A stretch of 64,000 nt of DNA, from the NCBI RefSeq assembly GCF_004770615.1, contig NZ_RQER01000011.1, positions 310,001 to 374,000 of the forward strand. The letters run 5' to 3'. The notes under the pieces are model-generated. The model made no database searches. It had not been told where the DNA came from and saw only the letters and a program-made list of their open reading frames with translations. Made by a program: the position numbers and the translations under genes. Source of the DNA: Leptospira langatensis. GTDB taxonomy: Bacteria > Spirochaetota > Leptospiria > Leptospirales > Leptospiraceae. Shown piece after piece: positions 44,254 to 53,211 of the stretch (the stretch's first letter is position 1; each line of letters begins with the position of its first letter).

Positions 44254-45702
44254 CTAACATTTTAAAAGAGTTTCCCGGAAAACGGACCAGATCTGCCTTG
44301 GGGAATTTCCAAGCCATCGGGCATCTATATATTCCTTTCCGTTCCATAGTGTATTTTGTCCGTTATCGAGAACGTAATTCCACAAACGTTCACTCACAGA
44401 AGAGTTTCGATAGATGGCGAAAAGATCGTATATGAACTGAGGATCTCTCTCTTTCGGAGGAGATATCAGGACTTTAAATTGGATCTGATCTGTTAAGCTT
44501 TGATCCTTGATCTTAAGCGGTTGGAAATTTTCGTATTGCTCAGATATATTAAAGAATCCAAAAGTTTCCAGATCTATAGGTTGCTTGAGTTTTCCTACTA
44601 GGAAGAAATCGTTTTGGTCTTTAAGAATAATTCCGCCTCCCAATCTTCCGAGAAGTGAGATCTCTTCCTTAGAATGTAATTCCTCGCGAAGAGTATCTTT
44701 CGTTTGGATCGGTTCCAAAAATTGAAGAGCAGCTAATGCGTTTGCCGCAGATGTATCCGGCTTAATGTCTTCTTCCTCTGGATCGAAAACGGTAGTGCTT
44801 GTTCGAACAAAGGCGCCTTGGATCTTTGTAATATTCAAATTTGGAAGAGAACCGTGTTCTATCGGACGACTAGCCAAGTCGCCTTCCCCGCGTAAGGAGA
44901 TCGCTCTGGTTTGTCCCGGTCTTACTGAACCATCTTCCAAAGAATATTTATTGCCATAACCTCTTGGGGTCACAAAAAATCCTTCGTATACAAAGGATTG
45001 TGAAGATCCGATGATAACGGTCGTATTCATTCCTATCTCGAATTCCAGGAAATGATCTAGGTCTGAAAATTGGACCATCTCTTGTCTGCGATATGCGCTC
45101 TTTACTAAGGCGACAGGAGTGCCACCAGGTCTGTATTTTCGAATGATCCTTGCCGCTTCTACGATCTGTCTTTGCCTTCTTCCGGAAGCGGGATTGTATA
45201 GATTTATTACGAAGTCTCCCTTCGCCGCGCTTTCGATCCTGTTCTCGATCACGGACCAAGGAGTGAGAAGATCCGAAAGAGAGATCCGAGCGGCGTCATG
45301 AACGAGAGGGGCTCCTACAAGGGAGGCACAGGAACTATCCGCAGTGATGCCAGGGATCATTTTGATCTCCGGAGAATCACCTTTTTTCCAACCGATATTT
45401 CTTAGTACTTCAAATACGAGCCCTGCCATACCATATACACCAGCATCTCCGGAAGAGATCAAGGTAACCGTCTTGCCCGATCTTGCGGTATCCACCGCAG
45501 TCTGAGCCCTTGTGATCTCTTCGGTCATTCCTGTGCGAGTGACTTGCTTGCCGCCTAGATGATGTTTAACTAAATTAATGTATGTCGTGTATCCGATCAC
45601 ATAATCTGCTTCTTTAATAGCGGAGAGCGCAGCCGGAGTAATATGTTCATCGTTTCCAGGTCCGATCCCGACTATATTCAGTTTTCCTGATGTTAGGTTC
45701 AT
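44254..45702 (-). CDS. cbiH: Cobalt-factor III / precorrin-3B C17-methyltransferase with about 230-residue C-terminal extension
   Basis: 482 residues. Residues 1 to about 245 are a full CbiH/CobJ methylase: LNIVGIGPGNDEHITPAAL, VIGYTTYINLV, ISSGDAGVYGMAGLV, PGITADSSCASLVGAPL, HDAARISLSDLLTPW, NLYNPASGRR and MNTTVIIGSSQSF. The C-terminal half (from about residue 250 to LLKC) matches no family I know; it contains VRTSTTVFDPEEEDIKP, LLGRLGGGIILKDQNDFFL and WNYVLDNGQNTLWNGKEYI. B. megaterium CbiH60 also has an extension, with Fe-S cysteines; this one has only a single terminal Cys. Start overlaps cbiG by 4 nt. Confidence 0.92.
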   Translation of the reverse strand: MNLTSGKLNIVGIGPGNDEHITPAALSAIKEADYVIGYTTYINLVKHHLGGKQVTRTGMTEEITRAQTAVDTARSGKTVTLISSGDAGVYGMAGLVFEVLRNIGWKKGDSPEIKMIPGITADSSCASLVGAPLVHDAARISLSDLLTPWSVIENRIESAAKGDFVINLYNPASGRRQRQIVEAARIIRKYRPGGTPVALVKSAYRRQEMVQFSDLDHFLEFEIGMNTTVIIGSSQSFVYEGFFVTPRGYGNKYSLEDGSVRPGQTRAISLRGEGDLASRPIEHGSLPNLNITKIQGAFVRTSTTVFDPEEEDIKPDTSAANALAALQFLEPIQTKDTLREELHSKEEISLLGRLGGGIILKDQNDFFLVGKLKQPIDLETFGFFNISEQYENFQPLKIKDQSLTDQIQFKVLISPPKERDPQFIYDLFAIYRNSSVSERLWNYVLDNGQNTLWNGKEYIDARWLGNSPRQIWSVFRETLLKC

Positions 45703-46850
45703 GCCGAAACCGCCATATTCTTGGAATGTAATTCGGGCCGAGTGGGGAAGGGAATGCGTGAGATTGCGACGGTCAGGTTTTTGCCGTCTTCTCCTTTGTA
45801 TTTTTGCTTCTGGACTAGGAGCCGTTCCGCCCCGGAGTATAATAAAGAGGCGGCTTCACTTACGGATCTGGTTCCGACATATTTTTTAGCTGCTTCCGAG
45901 GATTCGGAGATCCCTTCTACTTGGTCCAATTCCGAAGCGGGGAAGGTGCCGAATTCCCAGCCAAATTTACGACTGATCTCTAAAAAGGCGGGCTCGTTCT
46001 TCTTTGCGTCTACGCTTGAGATTGCCTTTACGCTTTCGAAGGAAAGTTTATTTTCTTCTAATATTTCTCGGATCCCGTTCTCAACGACCGAAGGATCTAT
46101 CCCTTTGTCGCATCCTAATCCTATCACAAGGGATTTTGGCCTATATATTACTGAATTATTATATATTTCAGAATTGGATCCGAGATCCGTCCGATCACTT
46201 GCGATCAGTAGGATCTCATACTCTTTCGGATCGACCTGATCCAGATGGATCGAATATTCTACCCCCTTAGGAAGAGGTTTGTCCAAAGGCCAAAAATTCG
46301 GTTCTCCAGTTTCTTGTACAAATAGGACTTTGGTTTCGTTCACCACTGCCGCGCAGGCGCGGGTCACATTCCGATCCTGGTCTTCTAAGCTCCAACCCAA
46401 ATCCCTGCCGAGTATATCCACGGTTAAAGTCCCGGAAACATCCGAAGCAGTCGTGATTACTGCGATATTTTTTAAATGGTCGGAGATCTTTTGTGTAAAG
46501 AAATTTCCTCTTCCTACATGTCCGGAAAGAAGGCAAATCGTAAATTTGGCCTGATCATCTATACAGAGAACTGCAGGATCTACTTTCTTATTTTTTAATA
46601 GAGGAGAGATCATTCTGACCACGGCTCCCACACTGATCACGAAAATATGGCAATCGTATTCCTGAAAAGTCTCCTTTAGGGTAGGTTCCATCGGTAGGCT
46701 TAAAAGTTGGGAACCCATGGGAGCTTCTTCTAGGAATTTAGGAGAAACGAATAGATCCGCATCCTTTAAAGAAGAATATAGATCGGATCCCGTTTTCAAG
46801 CCGTGCTTAGTGATCACATAGATCGCATACGGTTTTCTATTCGGACTCAT
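45699..46850 (-). CDS. cbiG: Cobalt-precorrin-5A hydrolase CbiG
   Basis: 383 residues from the ATG at 46850 (AGGAAG 5 nt upstream); a start at 46925 would overlap cbiL by 89 bp and adds no conserved residues. Core signatures: DCHIFVISVGAVVRMISPLL, PAVLCIDDQAKFTICLLSGH with GRGNFFTQKI, and a C-terminal CbiG domain (VIGLGCDKGIDPSVVENG, then AISSVDAKKNEPAFLEI). Opens the delta-lactone of cobalt-precorrin-5A, a step found only in the anaerobic pathway. Overlaps cbiL by 14 nt. Confidence 0.95.
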   Translation of the reverse strand: MSPNRKPYAIYVITKHGLKTGSDLYSSLKDADLFVSPKFLEEAPMGSQLLSLPMEPTLKETFQEYDCHIFVISVGAVVRMISPLLKNKKVDPAVLCIDDQAKFTICLLSGHVGRGNFFTQKISDHLKNIAVITTASDVSGTLTVDILGRDLGWSLEDQDRNVTRACAAVVNETKVLFVQETGEPNFWPLDKPLPKGVEYSIHLDQVDPKEYEILLIASDRTDLGSNSEIYNNSVIYRPKSLVIGLGCDKGIDPSVVENGIREILEENKLSFESVKAISSVDAKKNEPAFLEISRKFGWEFGTFPASELDQVEGISESSEAAKKYVGTRSVSEAASLLYSGAERLLVQKQKYKGEDGKNLTVAISRIPFPTRPELHSKNMAVSA

Positions 46851-47604
46851 ACTGACTTCCTCGTAGAATTCCTTTTCGTTTTCGGATGGAGAGGACAACC
46901 ATGGAAAAGTAATCACAACTTTCATTTTGGATAGACTCTAGATCTCGAACGATCTTTTGTTTATCGGTGGTTCCATAGGACACGTAGGTCGCATTCTTAA
47001 GTAAATTCAGTTCTTTTAATATACGGATCAGTTCCGGGACCACCTGGCCTACTTTGGTCAGAACGATCGTATCGAAGTCCTCTGTAAGTTTAGGAAGATC
47101 TTCTAGACCGTAAGTTCCCGGCAAAACGCAGAATCTTTCTCTTCCATCTGCGAGAGGAGTTAGAAGGCTCGCAGGGATCGCGGTAATGGAAGAAACCGCC
47201 GGGACGATCTCTATCTCTATTCCTGGCCATCGATCGGGCGCTTCTTCTAAAAGGTAGCTCCAAGAGCTGTAAACGGAAGGGTCTCCTTGGGTAATGAATG
47301 CAACATCTTGTCCTCTTTCCAATCTTTGCCCTATCTCCGTAAAGGCCTTGTCCCATGCAGGGATCAGGACATTCGGGTCTTTGCTCATCGGAAAAAGAAG
47401 AAAGAGCCTTTCTTGCGCGTCGTTATCCCGAACAATGGGAGAACAAACCCTCCAAGAAAAAGAGGGGAGATGTTCGCTACTCTTAGGGATGGCAAGCACA
47501 GGGACAGTGTTCAGTATATTTACCGCTCTAAGCGTGATCAGATCGGTGGCTCCCGGGCCTACCCCTACGCCGAATAATTTTCCGTATTTCGTTTTAGTAA
47601 GCAT
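46837..47604 (-). CDS. cbiL: Cobalt-factor II / precorrin-2 C20-methyltransferase
   Basis: 255 residues, SAM-dependent methylase fold: LFGVGVGPGATDLITLRAV, AFITQGDPSVYSSWSYLLEE, VPAVSSITAIPASLLTPLADG and ERFCVLPGTYG match CbiL/CobI. Adds the C20 methyl group. Seven bases after cbiET. Confidence 0.95.
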   Translation of the reverse strand: MLTKTKYGKLFGVGVGPGATDLITLRAVNILNTVPVLAIPKSSEHLPSFSWRVCSPIVRDNDAQERLFLLFPMSKDPNVLIPAWDKAFTEIGQRLERGQDVAFITQGDPSVYSSWSYLLEEAPDRWPGIEIEIVPAVSSITAIPASLLTPLADGRERFCVLPGTYGLEDLPKLTEDFDTIVLTKVGQVVPELIRILKELNLLKNATYVSYGTTDKQKIVRDLESIQNESCDYFSMVVLSIRKRKGILRGSQYESE

Positions 47605-47611
47605 TCAGGTA

Positions 47612-48838
47612 TTATAATTTCCTTATTTTGAATATATGGATCGGGTTTAGAGCTTCATAACGAAGATAATCTGCGAGTTTTTGCCCTCTGGAGATCTGGA
47701 CTAGGGTGACTTCGGGAAGATATCCTAATTCCCGGAATATTTGGTAGGCTTCGGATACATTATCCAAAGTGATCGCATTTACCACTAAGCAGCCTCCGGT
47801 CTTTAATCTAGCAAGAGAGAAATGAATGATCTCGTTCAGGCTCCCTTTAGATCCCCCTATGAATACAGCGTCTGGCTCTTCTAGTCCCTCTAATGCCTCG
47901 GGGGCTCTTCCGTGGATGATGGAAACGTTATCTGCCTTGTGGGATAGTATATTTTGTTCGCAGATCTCGATCCCTTCCGGATCGATCTCTATTGCATGGA
48001 CTCTTCCTTCTCTTGCTATCTTGGCGGCCTCAATCGAGACCGCTCCCGATCCCGCTCCGATGTCCCATACGACAGAATCGGGACGAAGTTCCAGGGCGGA
48101 GAGGGAGAGGATCCGAACTTCTTTTTTAGTGATCAGTCCCTTTTTAGGAAGTCGTTTCGCATACTCATCCTCTCCTTGAAAAGGAAGGAGGGGAGTCGGT
48201 CTCCAATCAGGGTTCTTTCGAAGAAGGATGAGCACATTCAGATCGGAGATACCTTCGGTCTCGGAAAGTTCTTCTACTGTGAACTCTCTGATCCTTTCTT
48301 CCTTTCCGCAAAGGTTTTCGCAGACGAATACTCTCCAGTCGGACTCCCCGTAGCTCAACAGATACTTTGCGATCTTGGATGGAGAGTTTGAATCGTCTGT
48401 CAAGCAGGCGAGCTTGCTGAGAGTTTGGAGCTTTGTGATAAGCCCCTTGATCGGTCTACCATGAAAGGAAAGGATTTCCGCATCGTCCCATTTGACTCCT
48501 ATCCTGGAGAAAGCATTTTGAATGGAACTTGGGGCCGGGATGAATTCCACATGCTCTTTTCCTACTTTACGGATAATTAAAGTACCGATTCCGAAGAATA
48601 ACGGGTCTCCGGAAGCAAGAACACAAACAGTATGCTCTGCGGACAATTCTGCGATCCGATCTGCACTTTTGAGTAGATCACCTTTAATTACGATCCTTTC
48701 CCCATCAAATTGAGGGAAGAAGTCTAAATGCCTTTCTCCACCCGCAAGGACTCTCGCTCTTGCGACTGCTCCCATTGCCTTGCTGGAAAGTCCGACGCAA
48801 CCGTCGTCTCCTATTCCTACTACTGTAACTGCCTTCAT
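47612..48838 (-). CDS. cbiET: Fused CbiE-CbiT, precorrin-6Y/7 C5,15-methyltransferase and C12-decarboxylase
   Basis: 408 residues. Residues 1 to about 205: CbiE methylase (VVGIGDDGCVGLSSKA, VLAGGERHLDFF, VLASGDPLFFGIG). Residues about 215-405: CbiT (LITKKEVRILSLSALELRPD, VVWDIGAGSGAVSIEAAKI, AVFIGGSKGSLNEII). Equivalent to CobL of the aerobic pathway in domain order. Overlaps cbiC by 4 nt. Confidence 0.95.
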   Translation of the reverse strand: MKAVTVVGIGDDGCVGLSSKAMGAVARARVLAGGERHLDFFPQFDGERIVIKGDLLKSADRIAELSAEHTVCVLASGDPLFFGIGTLIIRKVGKEHVEFIPAPSSIQNAFSRIGVKWDDAEILSFHGRPIKGLITKLQTLSKLACLTDDSNSPSKIAKYLLSYGESDWRVFVCENLCGKEERIREFTVEELSETEGISDLNVLILLRKNPDWRPTPLLPFQGEDEYAKRLPKKGLITKKEVRILSLSALELRPDSVVWDIGAGSGAVSIEAAKIAREGRVHAIEIDPEGIEICEQNILSHKADNVSIIHGRAPEALEGLEEPDAVFIGGSKGSLNEIIHFSLARLKTGGCLVVNAITLDNVSEAYQIFRELGYLPEVTLVQISRGQKLADYLRYEALNPIHIFKIRKL

Positions 48839-49503
48839 GGATTCTCCTTTGCGGACAGAAGTAAAAGAGCATGGATGATAGAAACCGCGATCGTACTTCC
48901 TCCTTTTCTCCCTTGGGTCAAAATATAGGGGATAGTATGCAAATTTTGGAATTTAGGATCTAATAATGCTTCTTTGGATTCTGCTGCGGATACGAATCCT
49001 ACGGGAACCCCTATGACCAAGGAGGGTCTAGCTCCTTCTTCTTGGACTAACCGAACGATCTCCAGGAGAGCTGTCGGAGCGTTTCCGATTGCAATAATAC
49101 TTCCTTCTAAGAGGTGCGAGTTATGCGCTTTTCTCATGGATTCTATCGCACGAGTAGAGTTGGATTCTTTCGCCTTTTGGATCACATCCGGATCGCTGAT
49201 AAAACTATAGGTCCGACAACCATACGTGTTTAGACGCTCCGTATTCAATCCGGCCAGGATCATTTGCACGTCGCAGATAATGGAGCATCCATTCCGTAGC
49301 GCCTGAATTCCGTCAGAGATCGCATTCGGATGTATCTTAGTTAGATCCCTATACTCGAAGTCCGCAGTAGCATGGATGATCCTTCGGACCACTTCCCATT
49401 CCTTGGGAGGATGCGAATGTGTTCCCGCTTCCTCATCAATGATGGAGAAGGAATTGTTTTCAATTTCCCTTCCTAGGGAAGTCATTTGGCGCATATCGCT
49501 CAT
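48835..49503 (-). CDS. cbiC: Precorrin-8X methylmutase
   Basis: 222 residues from the ATG at 49503, which overlaps the cbiD stop as ATGA. Signatures RRIIHATADFEYRDL (catalytic His), SIICDVQMILAG, and GNAPTALLEIVRL with GVPVGFVSAAESKEAL. Moves the C11 methyl group to C12, forming cobyrinate or hydrogenobyrinate. Confidence 0.96.
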   Translation of the reverse strand: MSDMRQMTSLGREIENNSFSIIDEEAGTHSHPPKEWEVVRRIIHATADFEYRDLTKIHPNAISDGIQALRNGCSIICDVQMILAGLNTERLNTYGCRTYSFISDPDVIQKAKESNSTRAIESMRKAHNSHLLEGSIIAIGNAPTALLEIVRLVQEEGARPSLVIGVPVGFVSAAESKEALLDPKFQNLHTIPYILTQGRKGGSTIAVSIIHALLLLSAKENP

Positions 49504-50609
49504 TCTGAAATTTCCTCTTTGATTCCCCAACCTTCCGGGGCTTCGAATTTGCCAAGAAGTGTTCCGTCGAAGTCCACCATATAAGTGGACACTCTTAATC
49601 CTAAACCGTGCTTGGAGCAGTTATGTGATACGATCTCGCAGATCTTAGTCGTAATATGGAAGAAACCAGCTTCTTTACAAAGATCTAATACATGTCTTGC
49701 GGTATTCGCTTCCTCTATTTCATTACAGAGGAATTCGGGCATATCTATGGATCTTGCGATCCTTGCAAGCATCTTGGTGTTGACGGAGGAACCTCCTCTA
49801 TGTGTCATCATAACTCCGTCCGCCATCTTTGAAAGTTTACCGATCATCCCCACGACGATCACATGATCCATACTTTCCTTAATTGCAGTCTTGATCCCAG
49901 TCCCGATAAAATCGCCGACTTGTATGAAAGCGACCTCATTGATCTCCGGCAAGAGGTCCATAGCGAATTTCTCCGATTTGCCTCCGGTGGTGAGAATGAT
50001 CCGATGTTCGCCGTATTCTCTCGCAACTTGGATCGCTTGTATTACACTTGCTTTATATGCCGCAGTCGAGTAGGGCTTAACGATCCCGGTAGTCCCTAGG
50101 ATAGAGATCCCGCCGATCAATCCCAATCTTTCGTTCATCGTCTTCTTGGCCATCTCTTGGCCGCCAGGCACGCTGATCACTACCTCCGCTCCGGAGAAAG
50201 CGGAGCCGATCAATTCTTCTAAGATCATTTCTGTGATATTCTTTCTTGGGACGGGATTGATGGCGGGTTCTCCAATTTCCAGTCCGAGGCCTGCCTTAGT
50301 CACCACAGCCACTCCTTCTCCTCCTTTCAGGACGATCTGGTTCTCTGTGTTTAAGCGGACTTCGGCAGTAAGCTCCGCACCGTGAGTACAGTCCGGATCG
50401 TCTCCCGCGTCCTTGATGATACTGCAGATGGCTCCGTCCTCTGTGAATTCGCAACGTTTCAATTCGAATATTACTTTTTTCTTATTTGGAAGGGTAGTCT
50501 CTATCTCTTTTATAGGTTGGCGGAGAAGAAGGATCCGAGTCGCAGCTTTTGCGGCCGCCGCCGAGCAGGCTCCGGTAGTAAATCCTTCTCTTAATTCCTT
50601 TGCCGCCAT
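49500..50609 (-). CDS. cbiD: Cobalt-precorrin-5B C1-methyltransferase CbiD
   Basis: 369 residues. LREGFTTGACSAAAAKAA at the N-terminus, IKDAGDDPDCTHGAEL, GGEGVAVVTKAGL, GGISILGTTGIVKPYS, TGGKSEKFA and DFIGTGIKTA are diagnostic CbiD motifs. Specific to the anaerobic branch. Follows the DUF3209-like gene after 9 bp. Confidence 0.97.
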   Translation of the reverse strand: MAAKELREGFTTGACSAAAAKAATRILLLRQPIKEIETTLPNKKKVIFELKRCEFTEDGAICSIIKDAGDDPDCTHGAELTAEVRLNTENQIVLKGGEGVAVVTKAGLGLEIGEPAINPVPRKNITEMILEELIGSAFSGAEVVISVPGGQEMAKKTMNERLGLIGGISILGTTGIVKPYSTAAYKASVIQAIQVAREYGEHRIILTTGGKSEKFAMDLLPEINEVAFIQVGDFIGTGIKTAIKESMDHVIVVGMIGKLSKMADGVMMTHRGGSSVNTKMLARIARSIDMPEFLCNEIEEANTARHVLDLCKEAGFFHITTKICEIVSHNCSKHGLGLRVSTYMVDFDGTLLGKFEAPEGWGIKEEISE

Positions 50610-50618
50610 CGGATGGTC

Positions 50619-50993
50619 CTAAGCCGGATAGATCTCGTGCACAAGGTCGTGCATCTCTTCCAGATCTAAATACAATGTCTTGAAGGATTGGGCGGAGTTC
50701 TTCAGATCCAATTCCACTTTCTTGGTAAGGATCAAGAGAGAAGTGTAATAAGGGATCTTCGGATCTCCGGATTGTAGCGCGGAGATCTTTTGTTCCAGAT
50801 CCGTAAGACTTGCTTCGAAGAATCGGATCAGGTCCTCGAAATTATTCGCACTTGTAAGAGAAAGGATAGGTCCCGGATGAGAGAGAGCCTCAGGGCCTAT
50901 TTCGTTCTTTTCATGTTCAATCACGGATTGGTCCTTGATCCCTAGGACATTCATCATCCCGATCCTAAGTGCAGCTATTTCATGGCATGCCAT
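50619..50993 (-). CDS. DUF3209-like protein in the cobalamin operon
   Basis: 124 residues, mainly helical. The start MACHEIAALRIGMMNVLGI resembles DUF3209, a small family of unknown function often encoded beside CbiX and cobalamin genes. The HE pair near the start and the terminal EEMHDLVHEIYPA could bind metal. Located between cbiX-ferredoxin and cbiD with 9-bp gaps, so a role in cobalt insertion or handling is plausible. The family name is recalled from the N-terminal pattern. Confidence 0.72.
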   Translation of the reverse strand: MACHEIAALRIGMMNVLGIKDQSVIEHEKNEIGPEALSHPGPILSLTSANNFEDLIRFFEASLTDLEQKISALQSGDPKIPYYTSLLILTKKVELDLKNSAQSFKTLYLDLEEMHDLVHEIYPA

Positions 50994-51002
50994 ACTATAT
51001 TC

Positions 51003-52196
51003 CTATTGCATAATATTGTCGACCAACCTGGATACGAGTCGGTCTTGTAATAAATGTTCGTTGACTAGATCTTCGGCGTCTTCTTGGTTCACTCTTTGGT
51101 ACCATACACCGTCCGGGTAGACGACCACAGCGGGGCCTTCTCCGCACCTTCCCATACAAGAAGATCTTGATATTTTAAAGTCCTTGTTTTTTCCCTTTTC
51201 CTTTAGGATGGATCTCATTTTTGAGACGAGAGAGGAACTTCCCTTGTTAGCGCAATCAATACTGTCGCAAACAAAAACATGTTTCTTTAAATTACGATGC
51301 GGGAATTCGTGCGGAGCAGCTTGGTTATGCGTTTCTAAATGACGGATGCTCCAGAGAAGCGCTTTCAATCCGCCGACCTTATTCGAGAGTCCGGGAAGCT
51401 GAGATCTATACTCGCAAGTATCACAGGGAAGGGAAGATCTTCCGGAGATCGCGTCATGGATCCTTTCGTTCATTACGAAAAAAAGATCCGGATCAGGCCC
51501 TATGTAATCGGAAAGTTCCGTCTTGATCCAAGGGAACTTCCGAGAGAAGTCTTGGACGAGCTCTTGTATCTTTTGGATCAACCTTCCCCCGAAAAGGAAA
51601 TACGGAAGCACCAAAAGTCTCTCAGGTCTCAGTTTAGCCGCCATCTCCAACGTTTCCGGAAGAAGGGGACTCGTGATTCCTATGAAAGAAGGAAGAACGA
51701 AGGAGAAGGAATTCCCTTCCTGAAAGAGACGGACCAATTTATAAAAATCGCTATTCGCATCGGGATCGGAAGAACCGCGATTGACCAGGATCACTCCGGT
51801 TTTCGCTTCTTGCTCGGGAGAAATTGAAAGAAGGGAATGGCTCCTTCTTCTCATCAGGTCGATCAGATTGGAATGGACTCCCAGGCTATTTGCGATCTTA
51901 AAGGAATGTTCCGGGAACTCGGCTCGAATTCTGTCCAAAACGATCGGAATATCGTTCTTGATATGGCCCGAAGTGAATAGAAATAAAGGAAATATTATAA
52001 TATTAGAATGTTCTTTTGATAAATCCCGGAGCGAGGACTCCAGGTCGGGCTTCGCTAATTCAACGAATGCATGGCTGATCTTCCATTGAGGTTTGGTTTG
52101 CGCATAGGAGTCAACCAGAGAGATGAATTCCTGATTCGAATTCTCTTCCCTGCTTCCATGTCCTAATACCAAGATGCCCGGAGAAGTATGATTCAT
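51003..52196 (-). CDS. cbiX: Sirohydrochlorin cobaltochelatase CbiX fused to a thioredoxin-like [2Fe-2S] ferredoxin domain
   Basis: 397 residues from the ATG at 52196, which overlaps cbtA by 4 nt; a start 219 bp earlier would lie inside cbtA. Two chelatase half-domains: ILVLGHGSREENSNQEF and a second near VILVNRGSSDPDANSDF, with LPYFLFGGRLIQKIQ. A linker with CDTCEYR follows, then from about residue 305 a ferredoxin domain with Cys in VFVCDSIDCANKGSSSL and in SSCMGRCGEGPAVVVYPDGV, the four-Cys pattern of thioredoxin-like 2Fe-2S proteins. Inserts cobalt early in the pathway; the ferredoxin may serve redox or metal handling. Confidence 0.92.
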   Translation of the reverse strand: MNHTSPGILVLGHGSREENSNQEFISLVDSYAQTKPQWKISHAFVELAKPDLESSLRDLSKEHSNIIIFPLFLFTSGHIKNDIPIVLDRIRAEFPEHSFKIANSLGVHSNLIDLMRRRSHSLLSISPEQEAKTGVILVNRGSSDPDANSDFYKLVRLFQEGNSFSFVLPSFIGITSPLLPETLEMAAKLRPERLLVLPYFLFGGRLIQKIQELVQDFSRKFPWIKTELSDYIGPDPDLFFVMNERIHDAISGRSSLPCDTCEYRSQLPGLSNKVGGLKALLWSIRHLETHNQAAPHEFPHRNLKKHVFVCDSIDCANKGSSSLVSKMRSILKEKGKNKDFKISRSSCMGRCGEGPAVVVYPDGVWYQRVNQEDAEDLVNEHLLQDRLVSRLVDNIMQ

Positions 52197-53035
52197 GCTC
52201 GCCCTAGATCGCTTATTGGGAGGGATCTCTTTCTTTGTAATAGGAAGAAGCAAAGAGATAGAACCAACCAAAAGAGAAAGTTCACGATCCAAGAGATCGT
52301 TTCGAATTTGGACCGAAGGTCCAAGGGAGTAATGGATTCTTCCGAAAGAATAGGAGCTCCAGATAGAAAGGGAAGGGAGATGCTCGCAAAGAGGACTGCC
52401 AATCCCAATCCCCATTTCCAGACTTCTCCGCGTTTAGAATACGCAAGAAGTCCTGAAAAGAATGCAAATCCGCAAGAACAAGAGAGTACGCAGAAATACC
52501 ACCAAGTCTGTCTGGCCCCATAATCCGCTTCCCCCGCTAATCTTCCGGGGAGTTCAGGCGGTAGCCCCATCGCTGGGATCCCGAAGAATATTAGAAATCC
52601 TGAAACTGCAAATAGGATCGAATTTAAAAGGACTTTTAAGAGACTCTCTTTTCCTTCTACCGAAAAAGGAGGAAGAAAATGGGTCCAGAGAGCGCAGAGG
52701 ATCCCGAATCCGATCCCTAAAAGGATAGAACCGAAAATGGTCCAGAGATTCCTTTTGGAAAGAATATAGGCCTCATCTTGTAATTTAAATTTATCTAAAG
52801 TATTTGAGGTATGAGGTCCGTTTGTATGAGAATGAGTATGTTGACTTTGCCCATGCACATTTAGATCAGCATCTACATGCGTTTTTAAGGGAGAAGTTTG
52901 CGTCTCAAACTTCTCCGCTTCTAAGATGAAAGGAGAATTCAAAAGAAAGATCAAGATCCCCAAAAAGAAGCCGGAGACTATTCCGGATAGTATGCCTATC
53001 CAAGTGACCTCTGCAAGATTCGATCTCAATGGCAT
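52193..53035 (-). CDS. cbtA: Cobalt transporter subunit CbtA
   Basis: 280 residues. About five membrane segments: residues about 12-32 (GILSGIVSGFFLGILIFLL), 98-118, 138-158, 185-202, 212-228 and 250-270. Family motifs: GLPPELPGRLAGEADYGARQ-like segment and the WWYFCV stretch. Between TM1 and TM2 lies a His-rich loop (VHGQSQHTHSHTNGPHTS). CbtA with CbtB is a predicted cobalt importer found under B12 riboswitches, as here. Overlaps cbtB by 10 nt. Confidence 0.9.
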   Translation of the reverse strand: MPLRSNLAEVTWIGILSGIVSGFFLGILIFLLNSPFILEAEKFETQTSPLKTHVDADLNVHGQSQHTHSHTNGPHTSNTLDKFKLQDEAYILSKRNLWTIFGSILLGIGFGILCALWTHFLPPFSVEGKESLLKVLLNSILFAVSGFLIFFGIPAMGLPPELPGRLAGEADYGARQTWWYFCVLSCSCGFAFFSGLLAYSKRGEVWKWGLGLAVLFASISLPFLSGAPILSEESITPLDLRSKFETISWIVNFLFWLVLSLCFFLLQRKRSLPISDLGRA

Positions 53036-53211
53036 GGAAATCCGGTAGAATGCCTTATATCATGGAAAGCATCGTGCAGATACAGCATAGGTTCCAAGCC
53101 AACGAAATAGACGATGGAAAGAGCAGAGAATGCCAAAACCAAGGCTAAGGAAGTCGCGATCCATGACCTGACGGCAACGGACGAGACTCCTGAAACGGAA
53201 ATCGCGCGCAT
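53026..53211 (-). CDS. cbtB: Cobalt transporter subunit CbtB
   Basis: 61 residues from the ATG at 53211, with AGGAGG 7 nt upstream; an ATG 6 bp earlier is too close to that site. One membrane helix (residues about 18-38) and the C-terminal metal motif LHDAFHDIRHSTGFPCH, the hallmark of CbtB. First gene of the riboswitch-controlled cobalamin operon. Confidence 0.93.
   Translation of the reverse strand: MRAISVSGVSSVAVRSWIATSLALVLAFSALSIVYFVGLEPMLYLHDAFHDIRHSTGFPCH

Noticed and set aside
52197..52415. N-terminal extension of the CbiX protein
   Set aside because: Lies wholly inside cbtA; the chelatase domain starts right after the ATG at 52196.
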